The notes: generated from the letters alone by a model not told the origin. Counted from the stretch's first letter, positions 8,603 to 17,703 are shown. The stretch: DNA of 64,000 nucleotides from Halomicrobium katesii DSM 19301 (GCF_000379085.1 NZ_KB905378.1:1274541-1338540); one strand, 5' to 3'. Numbers and translations are program-made.

Positions 8603-9072
8603 TGTACGACAACATCCTCGTGCCGACGGACGGTAGCGACACGGCCGAAAGCGCAGTCGAGCACGCGATCGACATCGCGGCGAAGTACGACGCGACGCTG
8701 CACGCGCTCTACGTCGTCGACATCGACGCGACCAACTACTCGCTGGGCACCGAACAGATCGACCGCATCCGTCGGGGCGATCTCGACGAGATGACGGAAG
8801 TCACCGACGAGGCCGAGAAGGCCACCGGCTACGTCGTCGACCGGGCGGCCGAGCACGGTCTGACCGTCGAGGAACACGTCACGGCCGGCCAGCCGGCCCG
8901 AGCGATCCGGAAGTTCGTCGAGGACACCGAGATCGACCTCGTCGTGATGGGGTCACACGGCCGGTCAGGGCTCTCGCGGGTCGTCCTGGGCAGCGTCGCC
9001 GAGAAGGTGCTGCGCCGGACTCGCCTGCCCGTCCTCGTGGTCGACGCCGAAGGGGAGGCCGACGAGCCCTGA
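8602..9072 (+). CDS. universal stress protein (UspA family)
   Basis: A 156-residue single-domain Usp. The N-terminal strand YDNILVPTDGS and the C-terminal nucleotide-binding motif GSHGRSGLSRVVLGSVAEKV (G-x2-G-x9-G-S) indicate an ATP-binding type. It follows the symporter gene with a 1-bp overlap, an arrangement common for transport-linked Usp proteins in haloarchaea, which suggests a role in modulating the transporter. The next gene again overlaps by 1 bp. Confidence 0.9.
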   Translation: MYDNILVPTDGSDTAESAVEHAIDIAAKYDATLHALYVVDIDATNYSLGTEQIDRIRRGDLDEMTEVTDEAEKATGYVVDRAAEHGLTVEEHVTAGQPARAIRKFVEDTEIDLVVMGSHGRSGLSRVVLGSVAEKVLRRTRLPVLVVDAEGEADEP

Positions 9073-9299
9073 TGGGCGTCCTCGAAGCGATCGGCGAACA
9101 CGTTCGGGAACACCGCTCGGGAATGCTGGTCGACCTGGCCTTCGCCGTGATCTGGGTCACGGTCGTGACCCTGCTGTTCGATCTGCTGGCCGGGCCACAG
9201 TGGGCCTACTACCTCACGATGGGAGCCGGCGTCCTCGCCTACTACGGCTTCTTCTGGTCGCTCGCGGCGGCCAGGGACGACGACGAGGCTGCGGACTGA
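9072..9299 (+). CDS. small membrane protein, last gene of the symporter operon
   Basis: 75 residues with two hydrophobic helices (about 19-40 and 47-66), an amphipathic start and a charged tail. It overlaps the Usp stop by 1 bp, so it belongs to the same transcript. I know no function; similar small proteins follow symporter/Usp genes in other haloarchaea. It may stabilise the transporter. Confidence 0.7.
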   Translation: MGVLEAIGEHVREHRSGMLVDLAFAVIWVTVVTLLFDLLAGPQWAYYLTMGAGVLAYYGFFWSLAAARDDDEAAD

Positions 9300-9428
9300 C
9301 CGGCGGAAAGCGGAATCGGTTTTTCGACGGCCCCCAACTAAATCGCACGACGCGGCCGCTGTTCGTCCAGTCGCCGTATCTCCACGTCCTCCTCACGGCG
9401 TGTCTGCTGGCGCTGCGGGAGAGAGGCG

Positions 9429-10835
9429 TCAGTCGCCGAACGGACCGCCACCGCCGCCCATTCCGCCCATGCCGCCGCCGGGGCCGCCGCCCTGCTGTTG
9501 CATCTGTTGCATCATGCGTTCCATGTCGCCCTCGCCCATCCCCTGGAACTGGTTGAGCATCTGGTCCATCTGCTTGTGCTGCTGGAGCAACTCGCGGATC
9601 CGCTCCTCGGGCTTGCCCGACCCGCGGGCGATGCGCTCGGTGCGAGACTGGCCGACCACGCGGGGATTCTCCAGTTCCGCTTCGGTCATCGAGTCCATGA
9701 TGACCTCGAAGTCCCGCATCCGCTCCTGGGTCACGTCCATCGCGTCGTCGGGCAGCTGGTCCATGAGCCCGCCGCCCAGCCCGGGGATCATGTCCATCAC
9801 CTGATCCAGCGGCCCCATGTTGTTCATCGCCTCCATCTGCTTGCGCATGTCCTTGAGAGTAAAGGAGCCCTCCATCATGTCCTCGGGCTCCCAGTCGCCC
9901 TCCTCCTCGCCGGTCTCCTCCATCGCGCGCTCGACGCGCTCGGTGAGCTGCTTGAGGTCGCCCATGCCGAGCAGCCGCGAGATGAACCCCGACGGTTCGA
10001 AGCGCTCGATGTCCTTGACCGTCTCGCCGGTCCCGAGGAAGGCGATGGTGGAGTCGGTCTGGTCGACGGCCGCCAGCGCGCCCCCACCTTTCGCCGTGCC
10101 GTCGAGTTTCGTGATCGCGACGCCGTCGATGCCGATGGCGTCCTCGAACTCCTGGGCCTGGTCCTTTGCGGACTGGCCCATCGCGGCGTCGATCACCAGC
10201 AGGTTCCGGTCGGGCTGGACTTCCGCACCGATGCGCTCGATCTGGTCGATCAGCTCCTCGTTGAGGCCGTCACGACCGGCCGTGTCGACGATGCGAACGT
10301 CGGCGTCTTCCGTCGCCGCCAGTCCCTCGCGAGCGATCTCGACGGGATCGTTCGAGTCCGGGTCCCCGTAGAACTCGACCTCGGCGTTGTCGGCCATCTG
10401 CTTCGACTGGTCGTACGCGCCGGGTCGGTCCGTGTCGGTCTGGATGATCGCCGGCCGCAGCCCCTTCTTCGAGAACCACCACGCCATCTTTGCCGCGGTC
10501 GTGGTCTTCCCCGACCCGTAGAGGCCGGCGAGCATGATCGTCTGGTTCTCCAGCGGGATCTCGGTGGATTCGCCGACCAGATCCACCAGTTCCTCGTAGA
10601 CGATGCGCAAGACCCAGTCTCGCGGGGTCGTGCCGGCGGGCGGTTCCTCGTCTAACGCTCGGGATTTGATACCGTCAGAGAGGTCCTGAACTAGCCCCAC
10701 GTCCACGTCCGCTTGCAGCAGCGACCGCTGGATCTCCTTGACGATGTCCTCGATGTCCTCCTCGGAGATGCGGGACTTGCCACGGAGATCGTCGAGCGTC
10801 CCCCGCAGGGAACTGCCCAGATCGTCGAGTACCAT
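9429..10835 (-). CDS. srp54: signal recognition particle protein SRP54 (Ffh)
   Basis: 468 residues from ATG 10835; a longer frame upstream (to 11084) lacks family similarity. The N domain (1-90) is followed by the GTPase domain with P-loop GLYGSGKT (104-111), DTAGRDG and [11 protein letters not shown]. The methionine-rich M domain near the C-terminus ([20 protein letters not shown]) binds 7S RNA and signal sequences, and ends in a glycine-rich tail. It targets membrane and secreted proteins to the translocon together with FtsY, which is encoded 3 kb away. In other haloarchaea srp54 and ftsY are often adjacent; here an accessory island separates them. Confidence 0.97.
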   Translation of the reverse strand: MVLDDLGSSLRGTLDDLRGKSRISEEDIEDIVKEIQRSLLQADVDVGLVQDLSDGIKSRALDEEPPAGTTPRDWVLRIVYEELVDLVGESTEIPLENQTIMLAGLYGSGKTTTAAKMAWWFSKKGLRPAIIQTDTDRPGAYDQSKQMADNAEVEFYGDPDSNDPVEIAREGLAATEDADVRIVDTAGRDGLNEELIDQIERIGAEVQPDRNLLVIDAAMGQSAKDQAQEFEDAIGIDGVAITKLDGTAKGGGALAAVDQTDSTIAFLGTGETVKDIERFEPSGFISRLLGMGDLKQLTERVERAMEETGEEEGDWEPEDMMEGSFTLKDMRKQMEAMNNMGPLDQVMDMIPGLGGGLMDQLPDDAMDVTQERMRDFEVIMDSMTEAELENPRVVGQSRTERIARGSGKPEERIRELLQQHKQMDQMLNQFQGMGEGDMERMMQQMQQQGGGPGGGMGGMGGGGGPFGD

Positions 10836-10906
10836 TTGCCGGAGATACGCGACCCCGTCGTTAAAGCCTTTGTCTGCTGGGTCGCCCTCTCGACACCTAC
10901 ATACCC

Positions 10907-11302
10907 GTGCCAGCCGTGTCGCCGGGCGTGGCCTACCACCAGATCGACCCCGACGAGATCGACGCGACGCCGGACTACCCCTGTGACCGACGAGCGGTCT
11001 CCGACCGAGTGGACACGTCGCTGCTCCACCTCGCGCGCTACACCATGGCCCCCGGCGAGCAGCTCCCTCGCGTCTACCACGCACACCGCCAGCGCGAGGA
11101 GGCGTTCGTCGTGCTCTCGGGGACGCTCCACGTCGAGACGCCCGACGAGGCGTTCGTCGTCCCCGAGGGTGAGGTCTTCGTCGCCGAGCCCGAGAGTCCC
11201 CATCGGGCGTACAACCCCGCAGACGCCGACGGCGACGTGACCGTGATGGGGACCGGCGCGCCGAAGACCGACCCGGCGATCCCCTACGACGACGCCGAGT
11301 GA
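10907..11302 (+). CDS. cupin-domain protein
   Basis: 131 residues, a single beta-barrel cupin. Metal-site motif 1 is present in modified form ([20 protein letters not shown], His-x-His then Glu) and motif 2 is [10 protein letters not shown]. No enzymatic partner is visible, so function is unknown; many such proteins bind sugars or small acids. GTG starts at 10907 and 10916 are both possible. It is divergent from srp54, with 71 bp between them. It is the last core gene before the AT-rich island. Confidence 0.85.
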   Translation: MPAVSPGVAYHQIDPDEIDATPDYPCDRRAVSDRVDTSLLHLARYTMAPGEQLPRVYHAHRQREEAFVVLSGTLHVETPDEAFVVPEGEVFVAEPESPHRAYNPADADGDVTVMGTGAPKTDPAIPYDDAE

Positions 11303-11310
11303 TACAGAAA

Positions 11311-11374
11311 GTTGTAGGTCTTTACCAGATCGACCGCACGCCGTCGTGCGGTCGACTGGGTAAACGCCTACAAC
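11311..11374 (+). repeat. 64-nt near-perfect hairpin at the island edge
   Basis: Arms 11311-11340 and 11345-11374 pair around the 4-nt loop CCGT: 25 Watson-Crick pairs and 2 G-U pairs in 30. It begins 8 bp after the cupin stop. No T-run follows. It could act as a terminator, a small structured RNA or a palindromic element. Its position marks the left border of the AT-rich island. Confidence 0.7.
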
Positions 11375-11444
11375 CGTCCGTATGAAGCGTCCGGGACTCT
11401 CGGATTCGGCGGGCAAAGAGATATGCAGTACTTAATTCAATACA

Positions 11445-11451
11445 TTTATTA
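11445..11451 (+). promoter_or_regulatory. TATA box of the second halocin-like gene
   Basis: TTTATTA lies 25-31 nt upstream of the ATG at 11476 in a local AT-rich stretch, which fits a leaderless archaeal promoter. Confidence 0.45.
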
Positions 11452-11475
11452 CTAATTGCATTAATAAACTATACT

Positions 11476-12353
11476 ATGAGAAAAAACAGAAGTGAATTTG
11501 ATAAGAAGAATAAACCACAACTGAACCGGCGAGGAATTCTGAGGATGATGGGGCCGTCGGTACAACTAGTATCACTGGAATAAGTGGTAGATCACTAGCA
11601 CAAAGATCGGGAAACGGCAATGAACATGATGAAATCCGATCCAAATATGATAATAGAGAAAAAATAAAAGATGCAGTTGAAAAGTACGCACAGTCACTTT
11701 TAGTAAGACTTGAAAAAGAGGGTTATATTGAGAATAGCAATCCAATAGATCTTGATGTATTCGAGAAAAACGGAGGCATAAATGAAAGTATAGTTAAAAT
11801 AATGAGTACGTTTGACTATCAAACACAGACTAAAACTGCGGTCATTCGAATTATTCAAAGGAACAGGGGTAATGAGACAGCAATATTTACACTCCCAGAA
11901 TCTGAAAGGAGCTATGCTATGGTGGACTTTGAGGGAGGTGGGTCAAAATATATATCAACTACAAATAACGAGATGGAAACAGCCTCTACAAGCAATAGCG
12001 AACAGAAAGTTGTTGGAACGGTTGATCCAGCTAAACTTGACGATCAGAAGTTGAAAGATCCAAAACAAAAGGACAATACTGATACAGGATCAGTTTCGAC
12101 CAATGATGTCGAGGATTGTGAATACATGCACACGAGTTCTTATTGTACTAGTCGGGAATGCCAATCAATAAATGAGAACTGCTGGTCAACTTTACCGTGT
12201 ATAACTTCACTTCATGAAAGAGAAGACATGAGAATCTACGATTGTGAAGATACTAATAGGGGAGAGATGTACAATACAGTTTGCACAAACGAATGCTGTG
12301 AGGATAAGGGGCCCGGCTGCTCCTGTTCTTCCTTCGGTTGCTCCGCCCAGTGA
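11476..12353 (+). pseudogene. Cys-rich Tat-exported halocin-like precursor with one frameshift
   Basis: Begins at ATG 11476 with a Tat motif (LNRRGILRMMG). The frame stops at 11581 because of one missing base in the G run 11550-11553. With a fifth G the signal reads MMGAVGTTSITGISGRSLAQ and the frame continues to 12353, giving 292 residues (878 + 1 nt is divisible by 3). The middle part, with EKIKDAVEKYAQSLLVRLEK and RSYAMVDFEG, is built like the disrupted precursor at 2623-5749. The last 80 or so residues contain 12 cysteines, including ECCEDKGPGCSCSSFGC. Downstream of 11802 the current frame is open. It is probably a secreted, disulfide-rich antimicrobial peptide precursor, by analogy with halocin C8; the core sequence itself is different. 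GC is far below that of its neighbours. Confidence 0.75.
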
Positions 12354-12484
12354 GTGGATCTGATCTGATATCAATATATAGTAACAATTGAAACGGTTTA
12401 CACACCGATCACCCTGCTGTCGTGCGATCAAGTGTGCATTGACTTTCAATAGCTACTATATCATTCGCTTCATTAACTATTTCA

Positions 12485-12661
12485 CTATCTAACTGTTCTG
12501 ATTAGCCAAAATACAACTCCAATAAATATACCTAAAATAATCGGAGAATCTGGAGATGGAAGAAGTAGAAATAAAAAAACCAGTGAAAAAATTATTGGCA
12601 CATATATTTTTAACCAATTTATTAAATCAGCACGCGAGGGAGATTTTTGTTTCATATTCAT
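12485..12661 (-). CDS. 58-residue two-helix membrane protein, candidate immunity protein
   Basis: ATG 12661 to TAG 12485. A basic N-terminus (MNMKQKSPSRAD) is followed by two hydrophobic helices (about 19-34 and 41-54) joined by a PSPDSP turn, and the protein ends RTVR. It is convergent with the halocin-like gene, with 131 bp between them. A TTTTATTTA stretch lies about 30 nt upstream. Small basic two-helix proteins beside peptide-antibiotic genes are often immunity factors, but that role is inferred from location only. Confidence 0.55.
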   Translation of the reverse strand: MNMKQKSPSRADLINWLKIYVPIIFSLVFLFLLLPSPDSPIILGIFIGVVFWLIRTVR

Positions 12662-12803
12662 AATTAGTTATCAAGCTAAATAAAACTTCCACATAAAATA
12701 GGAGCAGTACTTAGTTAAGCACGGAAAGATGTAGACTGTCCCATTAGTGGAACTCTAGAAACTAACTACTCTAGTCTTAACACTTATCTAATATGTACTT
12801 CTA

Positions 12804-13067
12804 CAGCGTGTCATAAAATAGTCCGTATGGTTGTTTGTGTATTCGGAGTCAGCGACTCCGAGACCGTCATCTCCATTCTCACAGCAGTCGTGCGCTCCAC
12901 ACCGAATCACCGTTGATGCTGTCTAAATATCAATATTCACAACGGAACGTTTTTTTTCTGACTGGTTCTATAGTCCGTGCACCGAGTGCACGAGCTTCTG
13001 AATCTGTTACGGCTTAAAAACAGTAATCAGACCGACCAAAGTGTGGGGCGTATTCTATGACAGGCTC
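12804..13067. mobile_element. 264-bp non-coding MITE-like element
   Basis: AGCGTGTCATAAAATA (12805-12820) and the inverted partner at 13051-13066 (read as AGCCTGTCATAGAATA) differ at two positions. The direct repeat ACTTCTA lies outside each end (12797-12803 and 13068-13074). No coding frame is evident. A similar end sequence (TATGACAGGC) occurs at 5943-5952 near the first halocin-like gene. From 13075 to 13234 the AT-rich island continues without a gene. Confidence 0.5.
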
Positions 13068-13234
13068 ACTTCTATTTAATATAGTTTCTCTCGATAGGAG
13101 GAAATTGAATCGACTATAGATATTTATGAAATTATTTTAAGTTTAAATATATGGGTTTTGGTGCCATTACAATTCTATTTGACGAAAAACGCGGATGTGA
13201 TGGACTTTAGTCGCCGCCCCCCACATTCTCGCCC

Positions 13235-13885
13235 ATGACGAACAAACAGGCCGTCATGGACAGCATCGTCGACAGCGGCGTCACCGCGGTCATGCGAGGG
13301 ATTCCCGAGGACGACATCGTCGACGTGGCCGAAGCCATCCACGCGGGCGGCGTCACCGCGCTCGAACTGACTGCCGACGCCAAGCGTTGCAGCGAGATGA
13401 TCGCGAAGGTCGACCGCGCGCTGGCGGGCACGGACGCCGTCATCGGCGCGGGCACTGTCATGGACGCCGCCGCCGCGCGCAACGTCATCGAGGCCGGCGC
13501 GGAGTTCGTCCTGGCACCCAATCTCAACGAGGAGGTCATGGAAGTGTGCAACCGCGAGAGCGTCGTCGCTATCCCCGGCGTCATGACGCCGACGGAGGCC
13601 GACGCGGCGATGGCCGCCGGTGCGGACATCCTGAAGATGTTCCCCGCCTCGACCGTCGGGCCGGACCACATCGGCGCGCTCCAGGGCCCGCTCGGTGACG
13701 TGCCGATCATGCCGACCGGCGGCGTCTCCGCGGACAACGTCGACGACTACTTCGACGCCGGTGCGGTCGCGGTCGGTGCCGGCTCCGCGCTGGTGAACTA
13801 CGAGGCCATCGAGGCCGGCGACATGGACGGCGTCCGCGAGCAGGCCGCGGAGTTCGTCCAGGCCGTCGAAGACGCCCGGAACTGA
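13235..13885 (+). CDS. kdgA: KDPG/KHG aldolase
   Basis: 216 residues, TIM-barrel class I aldolase of the Eda type. The Schiff-base lysine is K134 in DILKMFPAST; the catalytic glutamate is E44 in ALELTA; GAGTVMD and the phosphate-binding MPTGGVS motif are present. It cleaves 2-keto-3-deoxy-6-phosphogluconate to pyruvate and glyceraldehyde 3-phosphate in the semiphosphorylative Entner-Doudoroff pathway used by haloarchaea. It is convergent with ftsY, 55 bp apart. Confidence 0.93.
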   Translation: MTNKQAVMDSIVDSGVTAVMRGIPEDDIVDVAEAIHAGGVTALELTADAKRCSEMIAKVDRALAGTDAVIGAGTVMDAAAARNVIEAGAEFVLAPNLNEEVMEVCNRESVVAIPGVMTPTEADAAMAAGADILKMFPASTVGPDHIGALQGPLGDVPIMPTGGVSADNVDDYFDAGAVAVGAGSALVNYEAIEAGDMDGVREQAAEFVQAVEDARN

Positions 13886-13940
13886 TCGCCGACGGCTCGT
13901 CGTCGACGCGGAGACCGCATAAAAGGCAGAGCCGGCAGCG

Positions 13941-15053
13941 TCAGGCGTCGAGCAGCCGGTCGACGACTTCTTCCGGATCGAACCGTTCGAGATCGTCGTA
14001 CCCCTGGCCGGTGCCCAGGAAGAGGATCGGTTTCCCGGTGACGTGTGCGATCGAGATTGCCGCCCCGCCCTGTGGATCGGCGTCGGCTTTCGTCAACACC
14101 GCGCCGTCGATCTCGGCGGCCTCGTCGAACTCGCGGGCCCGGTTGACGGCGTCCTGTCCCGCAACGGCCTCGTCAACGAAGATGGTCATGTCCGGATCGA
14201 TCACGCGGTCGATCTTCTCCAGTTGGGCCATCAGATCGTCCGAGGTGTGGAGCCGGCCGGCCGTGTCGCCCAGCACCACGTCGGTGTCGTTGGCGTCGGC
14301 GTACTCGACGGCGTCGTACACTACCGCGGCCGGGTCCGATCCCTGCTCGTGAGAGATCAGCGTCTGACCGAGGTTGTCGGCGTGCTTCTGGAGCTGTTCG
14401 TTCGCGCCCGCGCGGTAGGTGTCGCCGTTTGCGAGCACCGTCGAGAGCCCCTGCTCTTCGAGCCGTTCTGAGAGCTTGGCGATGGTGGTCGTCTTCCCGA
14501 CGCCGTTGACGCCGGTGAAGATGATGACGACCGGCTTGTCGGCCGCTCGAATCCGCTGCTCGAAGTCGAACTGGCCGACGCTGATCACGTCGTACAGCGA
14601 CTCGCGGAGCGCGTCGCGAACGAGGTTGCCCGTACTGGAGAGCCGACGGCGCGTCTCGCCGACGAGGTTCTCCTCGACGCCCGAGAGGATCTCTCCGGCG
14701 ACGCCCATCTCCACGTCGCTGGAAAGCAGCGCGAGCTCCAGATCGTCGAGGTGGTCCTGGAGGTCCTCCTCGTCGATGATCGACTTGCCCGACGCGAGGA
14801 TCTTGGCTTTCTCTGTCAGGCCACGGTCGTCGTCAGCGTCGTCCGCTTCGTCGGCAGCGTCGGGCGAATCACCGGCCCCGTCGAGGTCGGCGTCGTCGGT
14901 CGACGCGGCGGATTCTTCGGGCTCGCTCTCGACGGCAGCGTCGTCACTCTCTGTCTCCGCCTCTGCCTCGGCAGCTTCCTGTGCCTCGTCGTCGACGTCT
15001 TCCTCGACGTCGGAGGTGAAGCTACCGAGCTTGTCTTTCAGTCCGTCGAACAT
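13941..15053 (-). CDS. ftsY: SRP receptor FtsY
   Basis: 370 residues. A very acidic N-terminal A region (about 15-80) precedes the NG domain: P-loop GVNGVGKT (181-188), the DTYRAGA motif, DTAGRLH and TKADADPQGG. It docks SRP54-ribosome complexes at the membrane through a matched GTPase pair. It is the last gene of the cluster L39e-L31e-eIF6-L18Ae-prefoldin-ftsY, 7 bp after the pfdA stop. Confidence 0.97.
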   Translation of the reverse strand: MFDGLKDKLGSFTSDVEEDVDDEAQEAAEAEAETESDDAAVESEPEESAASTDDADLDGAGDSPDAADEADDADDDRGLTEKAKILASGKSIIDEEDLQDHLDDLELALLSSDVEMGVAGEILSGVEENLVGETRRRLSSTGNLVRDALRESLYDVISVGQFDFEQRIRAADKPVVIIFTGVNGVGKTTTIAKLSERLEEQGLSTVLANGDTYRAGANEQLQKHADNLGQTLISHEQGSDPAAVVYDAVEYADANDTDVVLGDTAGRLHTSDDLMAQLEKIDRVIDPDMTIFVDEAVAGQDAVNRAREFDEAAEIDGAVLTKADADPQGGAAISIAHVTGKPILFLGTGQGYDDLERFDPEEVVDRLLDA

Positions 15054-15060
15054 CGGCCCC

Positions 15061-15525
15061 TTACTCGTCGTCGCCTTCTTCCTGCTGTTGCATCATCTGC
15101 TGCATCTGCTGTTGTTGCATCTGCTGGGCCTGCTGTTGCATCTTCTCGGCCTCGGTCTCGAGCTCGTCGATGTCGGATTCGAGGCCCTCGATGCGGTCGT
15201 CGATGGTGTCTTGCTTCGTTTCGAGGCTGTCGATGGCACCGGCTTCCGCGCGCTCTGCGGCGTAGCCGCCACCGAGCGAGACGATGATCTCGTCGATGTC
15301 CTGAATCTCGGCGCGGAGGTAGGCGTCGCCACCCAGCGGGACCTGCACCGTGTCGCCGCTGTCGAGCGTCTCGATGGCCTCGATGGCCTCGTCGATCTCG
15401 GTCTGCTCGTTGCGCAGGGACTCGATCTCCTCTTCGATGGCTTCCTGCTCCTGTTCGATCTGCTCGATCTCCTGCTGGATCTGCTGCATCTGGCCGCCGC
15501 CGCCACCGCCGCCACCGCCCATCAT
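15061..15525 (-). CDS. pfdA: prefoldin subunit alpha
   Basis: 154 residues. A run of nine glycines follows MM at the start. Two long coiled-coil helices (about 13-55 and 95-145) are separated by the beta-hairpin region [15 protein letters not shown] and [11 protein letters not shown], which forms the prefoldin jellyfish body. The end is glutamine/methionine-rich. Prefoldin passes unfolded proteins to the thermosome. The start overlaps the L18Ae stop by 4 bp. Confidence 0.95.
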   Translation of the reverse strand: MMGGGGGGGGGQMQQIQQEIEQIEQEQEAIEEEIESLRNEQTEIDEAIEAIETLDSGDTVQVPLGGDAYLRAEIQDIDEIIVSLGGGYAAERAEAGAIDSLETKQDTIDDRIEGLESDIDELETEAEKMQQQAQQMQQQQMQQMMQQQEEGDDE

Positions 15526-15695
15526 TGTGCCACCTCGCTGATCTCGACCTGCGTGCGCTTGAGGCCGTGCTCCGAGCCGAAGGCGGCGAACGTTCGGTCT
15601 CGCGCGACGTTCTCGTTCGGTGCTTCGACCGTCTTCTCGAATGGCTGGTTGCCGTCACGGGATTCGAACGTCCCGGTGACCGTAAATTCACTCAT
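15522..15695 (-). CDS. rpl18a: 50S ribosomal protein L18Ae (LX)
   Basis: 57 residues starting [15 protein letters not shown]. The small single-domain archaeal LX/L20e protein is always encoded beside prefoldin alpha or eIF6 in haloarchaea. It overlaps pfdA by 4 bp. A 172-bp gap (15696-15867) separates it from eIF6; nothing else is seen there. Confidence 0.93.
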   Translation of the reverse strand: MSEFTVTGTFESRDGNQPFEKTVEAPNENVARDRTFAAFGSEHGLKRTQVEISEVAQ

Positions 15696-15867
15696 GCCTC
15701 TGGATGCGGCGGGGATAGGGAAGTATCTTCTCCTTGCGCGACAGCGAACGGGCGTCGCCGATCGATTCGCGCCCAGCGCACGGCGTTCGTCGAAACTGAC
15801 GGTACGTGCGAAACGGTGTGGCCGGAGCGCCACCAAGAGAACGGCAGAGCAGATCGCCGACGGAAAG

Positions 15868-16533
15868 CTAGTCGATGTAGCCCAGTGCGTCTTCGATCCG
15901 ACCCAGCTCCGGACCGGACGTGTCGTCGCCGACGACGTAGCCGTTGGTGTTTGCCAGCAGGCCAGAGCCCACCAGCGGTCCGCCGTAGTTGACCGTTCCA
16001 ATGTCGGCGGGCACGCCAAAGAGCGCTTCGAGGGCGTCGAGCTCCGGGTCCGTCGACGTGGGGTGACAGAGGACGCCGCGGTTCGTCGCGACGGCGGCGG
16101 TCCCGACCGTCTCGACGTCTGCGAGCGTCCCTCGCTCGACCGGCACGTCGAGTGCGTCCTCGACGACCGAGACGGCTTCGTCCGAGAGGTTCGCGTGGAC
16201 GTACGCACCGGTGTCGTTACAGAGCACCACGTTCCCGGCGGCGTTGATCCGGCCGGGGAGTTCGTAGACCGGGAGGTCGACGGCGTCGGTAATCCGGTCG
16301 ATCTCGCGGTCGCGGACGCGACTGGAGACGAGGAGCCCGTTCTCGTTGCCGGTCGCGAGTGCGCCGACGGTGCCGGAACCGCCGACGTTGGTCGGGACGA
16401 CCGGCACGTCGAGTTCGGCACCGAGTGCGTCCTGTAGCGACTGCTCGATGTCGGGGCGAACCAGCAGACAGTCGTCCGTCGCCCGTGCGAAGACACCGAC
16501 GTACGACGAACCCGAGAAGGCCGCGCGGAGCAA
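15868..16533 (-). CDS. eif6: translation initiation factor 6 (aIF6)
   Basis: 221 residues, five-fold pseudo-symmetric penteine protein. The start [20 protein letters not shown] and internal motifs [28 protein letters not shown] and [15 protein letters not shown] recur in each repeat. It binds the large ribosomal subunit and blocks joining with the small one. It lies 3 bp after the L31e stop, so is co-transcribed. Confidence 0.96.
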   Translation of the reverse strand: MLRAAFSGSSYVGVFARATDDCLLVRPDIEQSLQDALGAELDVPVVPTNVGGSGTVGALATGNENGLLVSSRVRDREIDRITDAVDLPVYELPGRINAAGNVVLCNDTGAYVHANLSDEAVSVVEDALDVPVERGTLADVETVGTAAVATNRGVLCHPTSTDPELDALEALFGVPADIGTVNYGGPLVGSGLLANTNGYVVGDDTSGPELGRIEDALGYID

Positions 16534-16536
16534 GAT

Positions 16537-16815
16537 TTACTCTGCAGTCTCGGCTTCCACGACGTTCTCGCCCTCTTCGTCGAATCGGGCGGCGCGTACG
16601 CGGAGCTTGCTCGGCGGGTTCGACCGACCGCGTTCCCAGATCGCTTCGTTGATCGATGGGTCGAGGCGGACGGCGTCCTCGTCGACGGCGAAGTGCTTCG
16701 CGAGGTGTTCGCGGACGATGGACATCGCCTTGTCTGCCTTCTTGTGGTTCGCTTCTGCGTCTGCGTCGCGGAGCGGAACGGTGACGACCCGTTCCTCGAA
16801 GTCGTTAGCGCTCAT
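16537..16815 (-). CDS. rpl31e: 50S ribosomal protein L31e
   Basis: 92 residues. It contains [11 protein letters not shown] near the start, the [17 protein letters not shown] helix and the [20 protein letters not shown] segment characteristic of L31e. It sits near the exit tunnel of the large subunit. It starts on the last base of the L39e stop (position 16815 shared), so it is coupled to it. Confidence 0.96.
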   Translation of the reverse strand: MSANDFEERVVTVPLRDADAEANHKKADKAMSIVREHLAKHFAVDEDAVRLDPSINEAIWERGRSNPPSKLRVRAARFDEEGENVVEAETAE

Positions 16816-16967
16816 TATTCGTCAGTGTTGCCTCGTCGCCAGTTGCGACGCTTGTGGTTGCGCTGGACATCGCGGTCGGTCTTGAGCATGACCCACGCGG
16901 GGATGCGGCTGTTCTGGCGGTCGAGCTTTGCCAGGCGCTTCTTCTGGGCTTTCGATTTGTTGCTCAT
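16815..16967 (-). CDS. rpl39e: 50S ribosomal protein L39e
   Basis: 50 residues, very basic: starts [19 protein letters not shown] and has [13 protein letters not shown] and [11 protein letters not shown]. Start chosen at ATG 16967; the longer frame to 17033 has no similarity. Lines the peptide exit tunnel. First gene of the translation/SRP cluster. Confidence 0.96.
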   Translation of the reverse strand: MSNKSKAQKKRLAKLDRQNSRIPAWVMLKTDRDVQRNHKRRNWRRGNTDE

Positions 16968-17120
16968 GATGTGCGTCTCTTCCGCGCCGTAGCTTAAATG
17001 TGTGTTCTTTTCGGTCAGCGTCGGTCCCACCATCGACGACCACGGCGCTGTGCAGGGAGTTATCAGAGATGGAAACTGGCCAGACAGTATTATGCTGTTG
17101 TGATCGTGATAGTATCAGCA

Positions 17121-17630
17121 ATGAAAAGGCGGAGCTTTCTGCGTTCTACCGGCGTCGCAGTGTCGCTCGGAGCCACCGGTTGTCTGGGACTGGGTGGGGA
17201 AGCGATCGTGAGCGTTCAGGAGAGCGTCCGCGTCGAGCCCGGTAGCGGCTGGGTCGAGAAGATCCCGGACGTATCCGACACCGGCGGTGCCGTCTCGTAC
17301 ACGGTCCGGTCGGACGACCGACGCTTCGACGTGTATCTGTTCGTTGGCGACGACCAGTACGAGCACTACGACGCGTACGTTAAAGACGAGGAGCCCACCG
17401 AGACGCCGGCCGGCCACGAGGAGTTCAGCAAGGCCGCGGTCCCGAAGCCGGACGACCAGTCGACCTACGAGGCGTCGACCCAGAACGGCGCACGGGAGTC
17501 ACTCGACGTGGCCGGCCCGTACTACTTCGTCGTCGACCACTCGAACTATCGGATGGAGAACCGCGTCGACGAGTACGGTGACCCCCTCAGCGCGTTCGTC
17601 GACCTCGAAGTCGTCAAGAATCGCATCTAG
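17121..17630 (+). CDS. Tat-exported lipoprotein of unknown function
   Basis: 169 residues from ATG 17121. The N-terminus MKRRSFLRSTGVAVSLGATG has a twin-arginine motif followed by a cysteine at about residue 21 in a lipobox-like context (GATGC), so it should be exported folded and lipid-anchored. The mature part has many beta-type, acidic stretches (YFVVDHSNYRMEN) and no domain I recognise. It is divergent from the L39e cluster and convergent with the ZIP transporter. Confidence 0.8.
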   Translation: MKRRSFLRSTGVAVSLGATGCLGLGGEAIVSVQESVRVEPGSGWVEKIPDVSDTGGAVSYTVRSDDRRFDVYLFVGDDQYEHYDAYVKDEEPTETPAGHEEFSKAAVPKPDDQSTYEASTQNGARESLDVAGPYYFVVDHSNYRMENRVDEYGDPLSAFVDLEVVKNRI

Positions 17631-17703
17631 GCGACGGAGGTCGCCGAAATCGCGGCCCTCGCCGTCGTGTGGCCGACCGGCCAAATGCCGACGACCGTCC
17701 GTC

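Noticed and set aside
9498-10655. Long plus-strand frames opposite srp54
   Set aside because: Shadow frames of a high-GC gene; srp54 explains the region fully.
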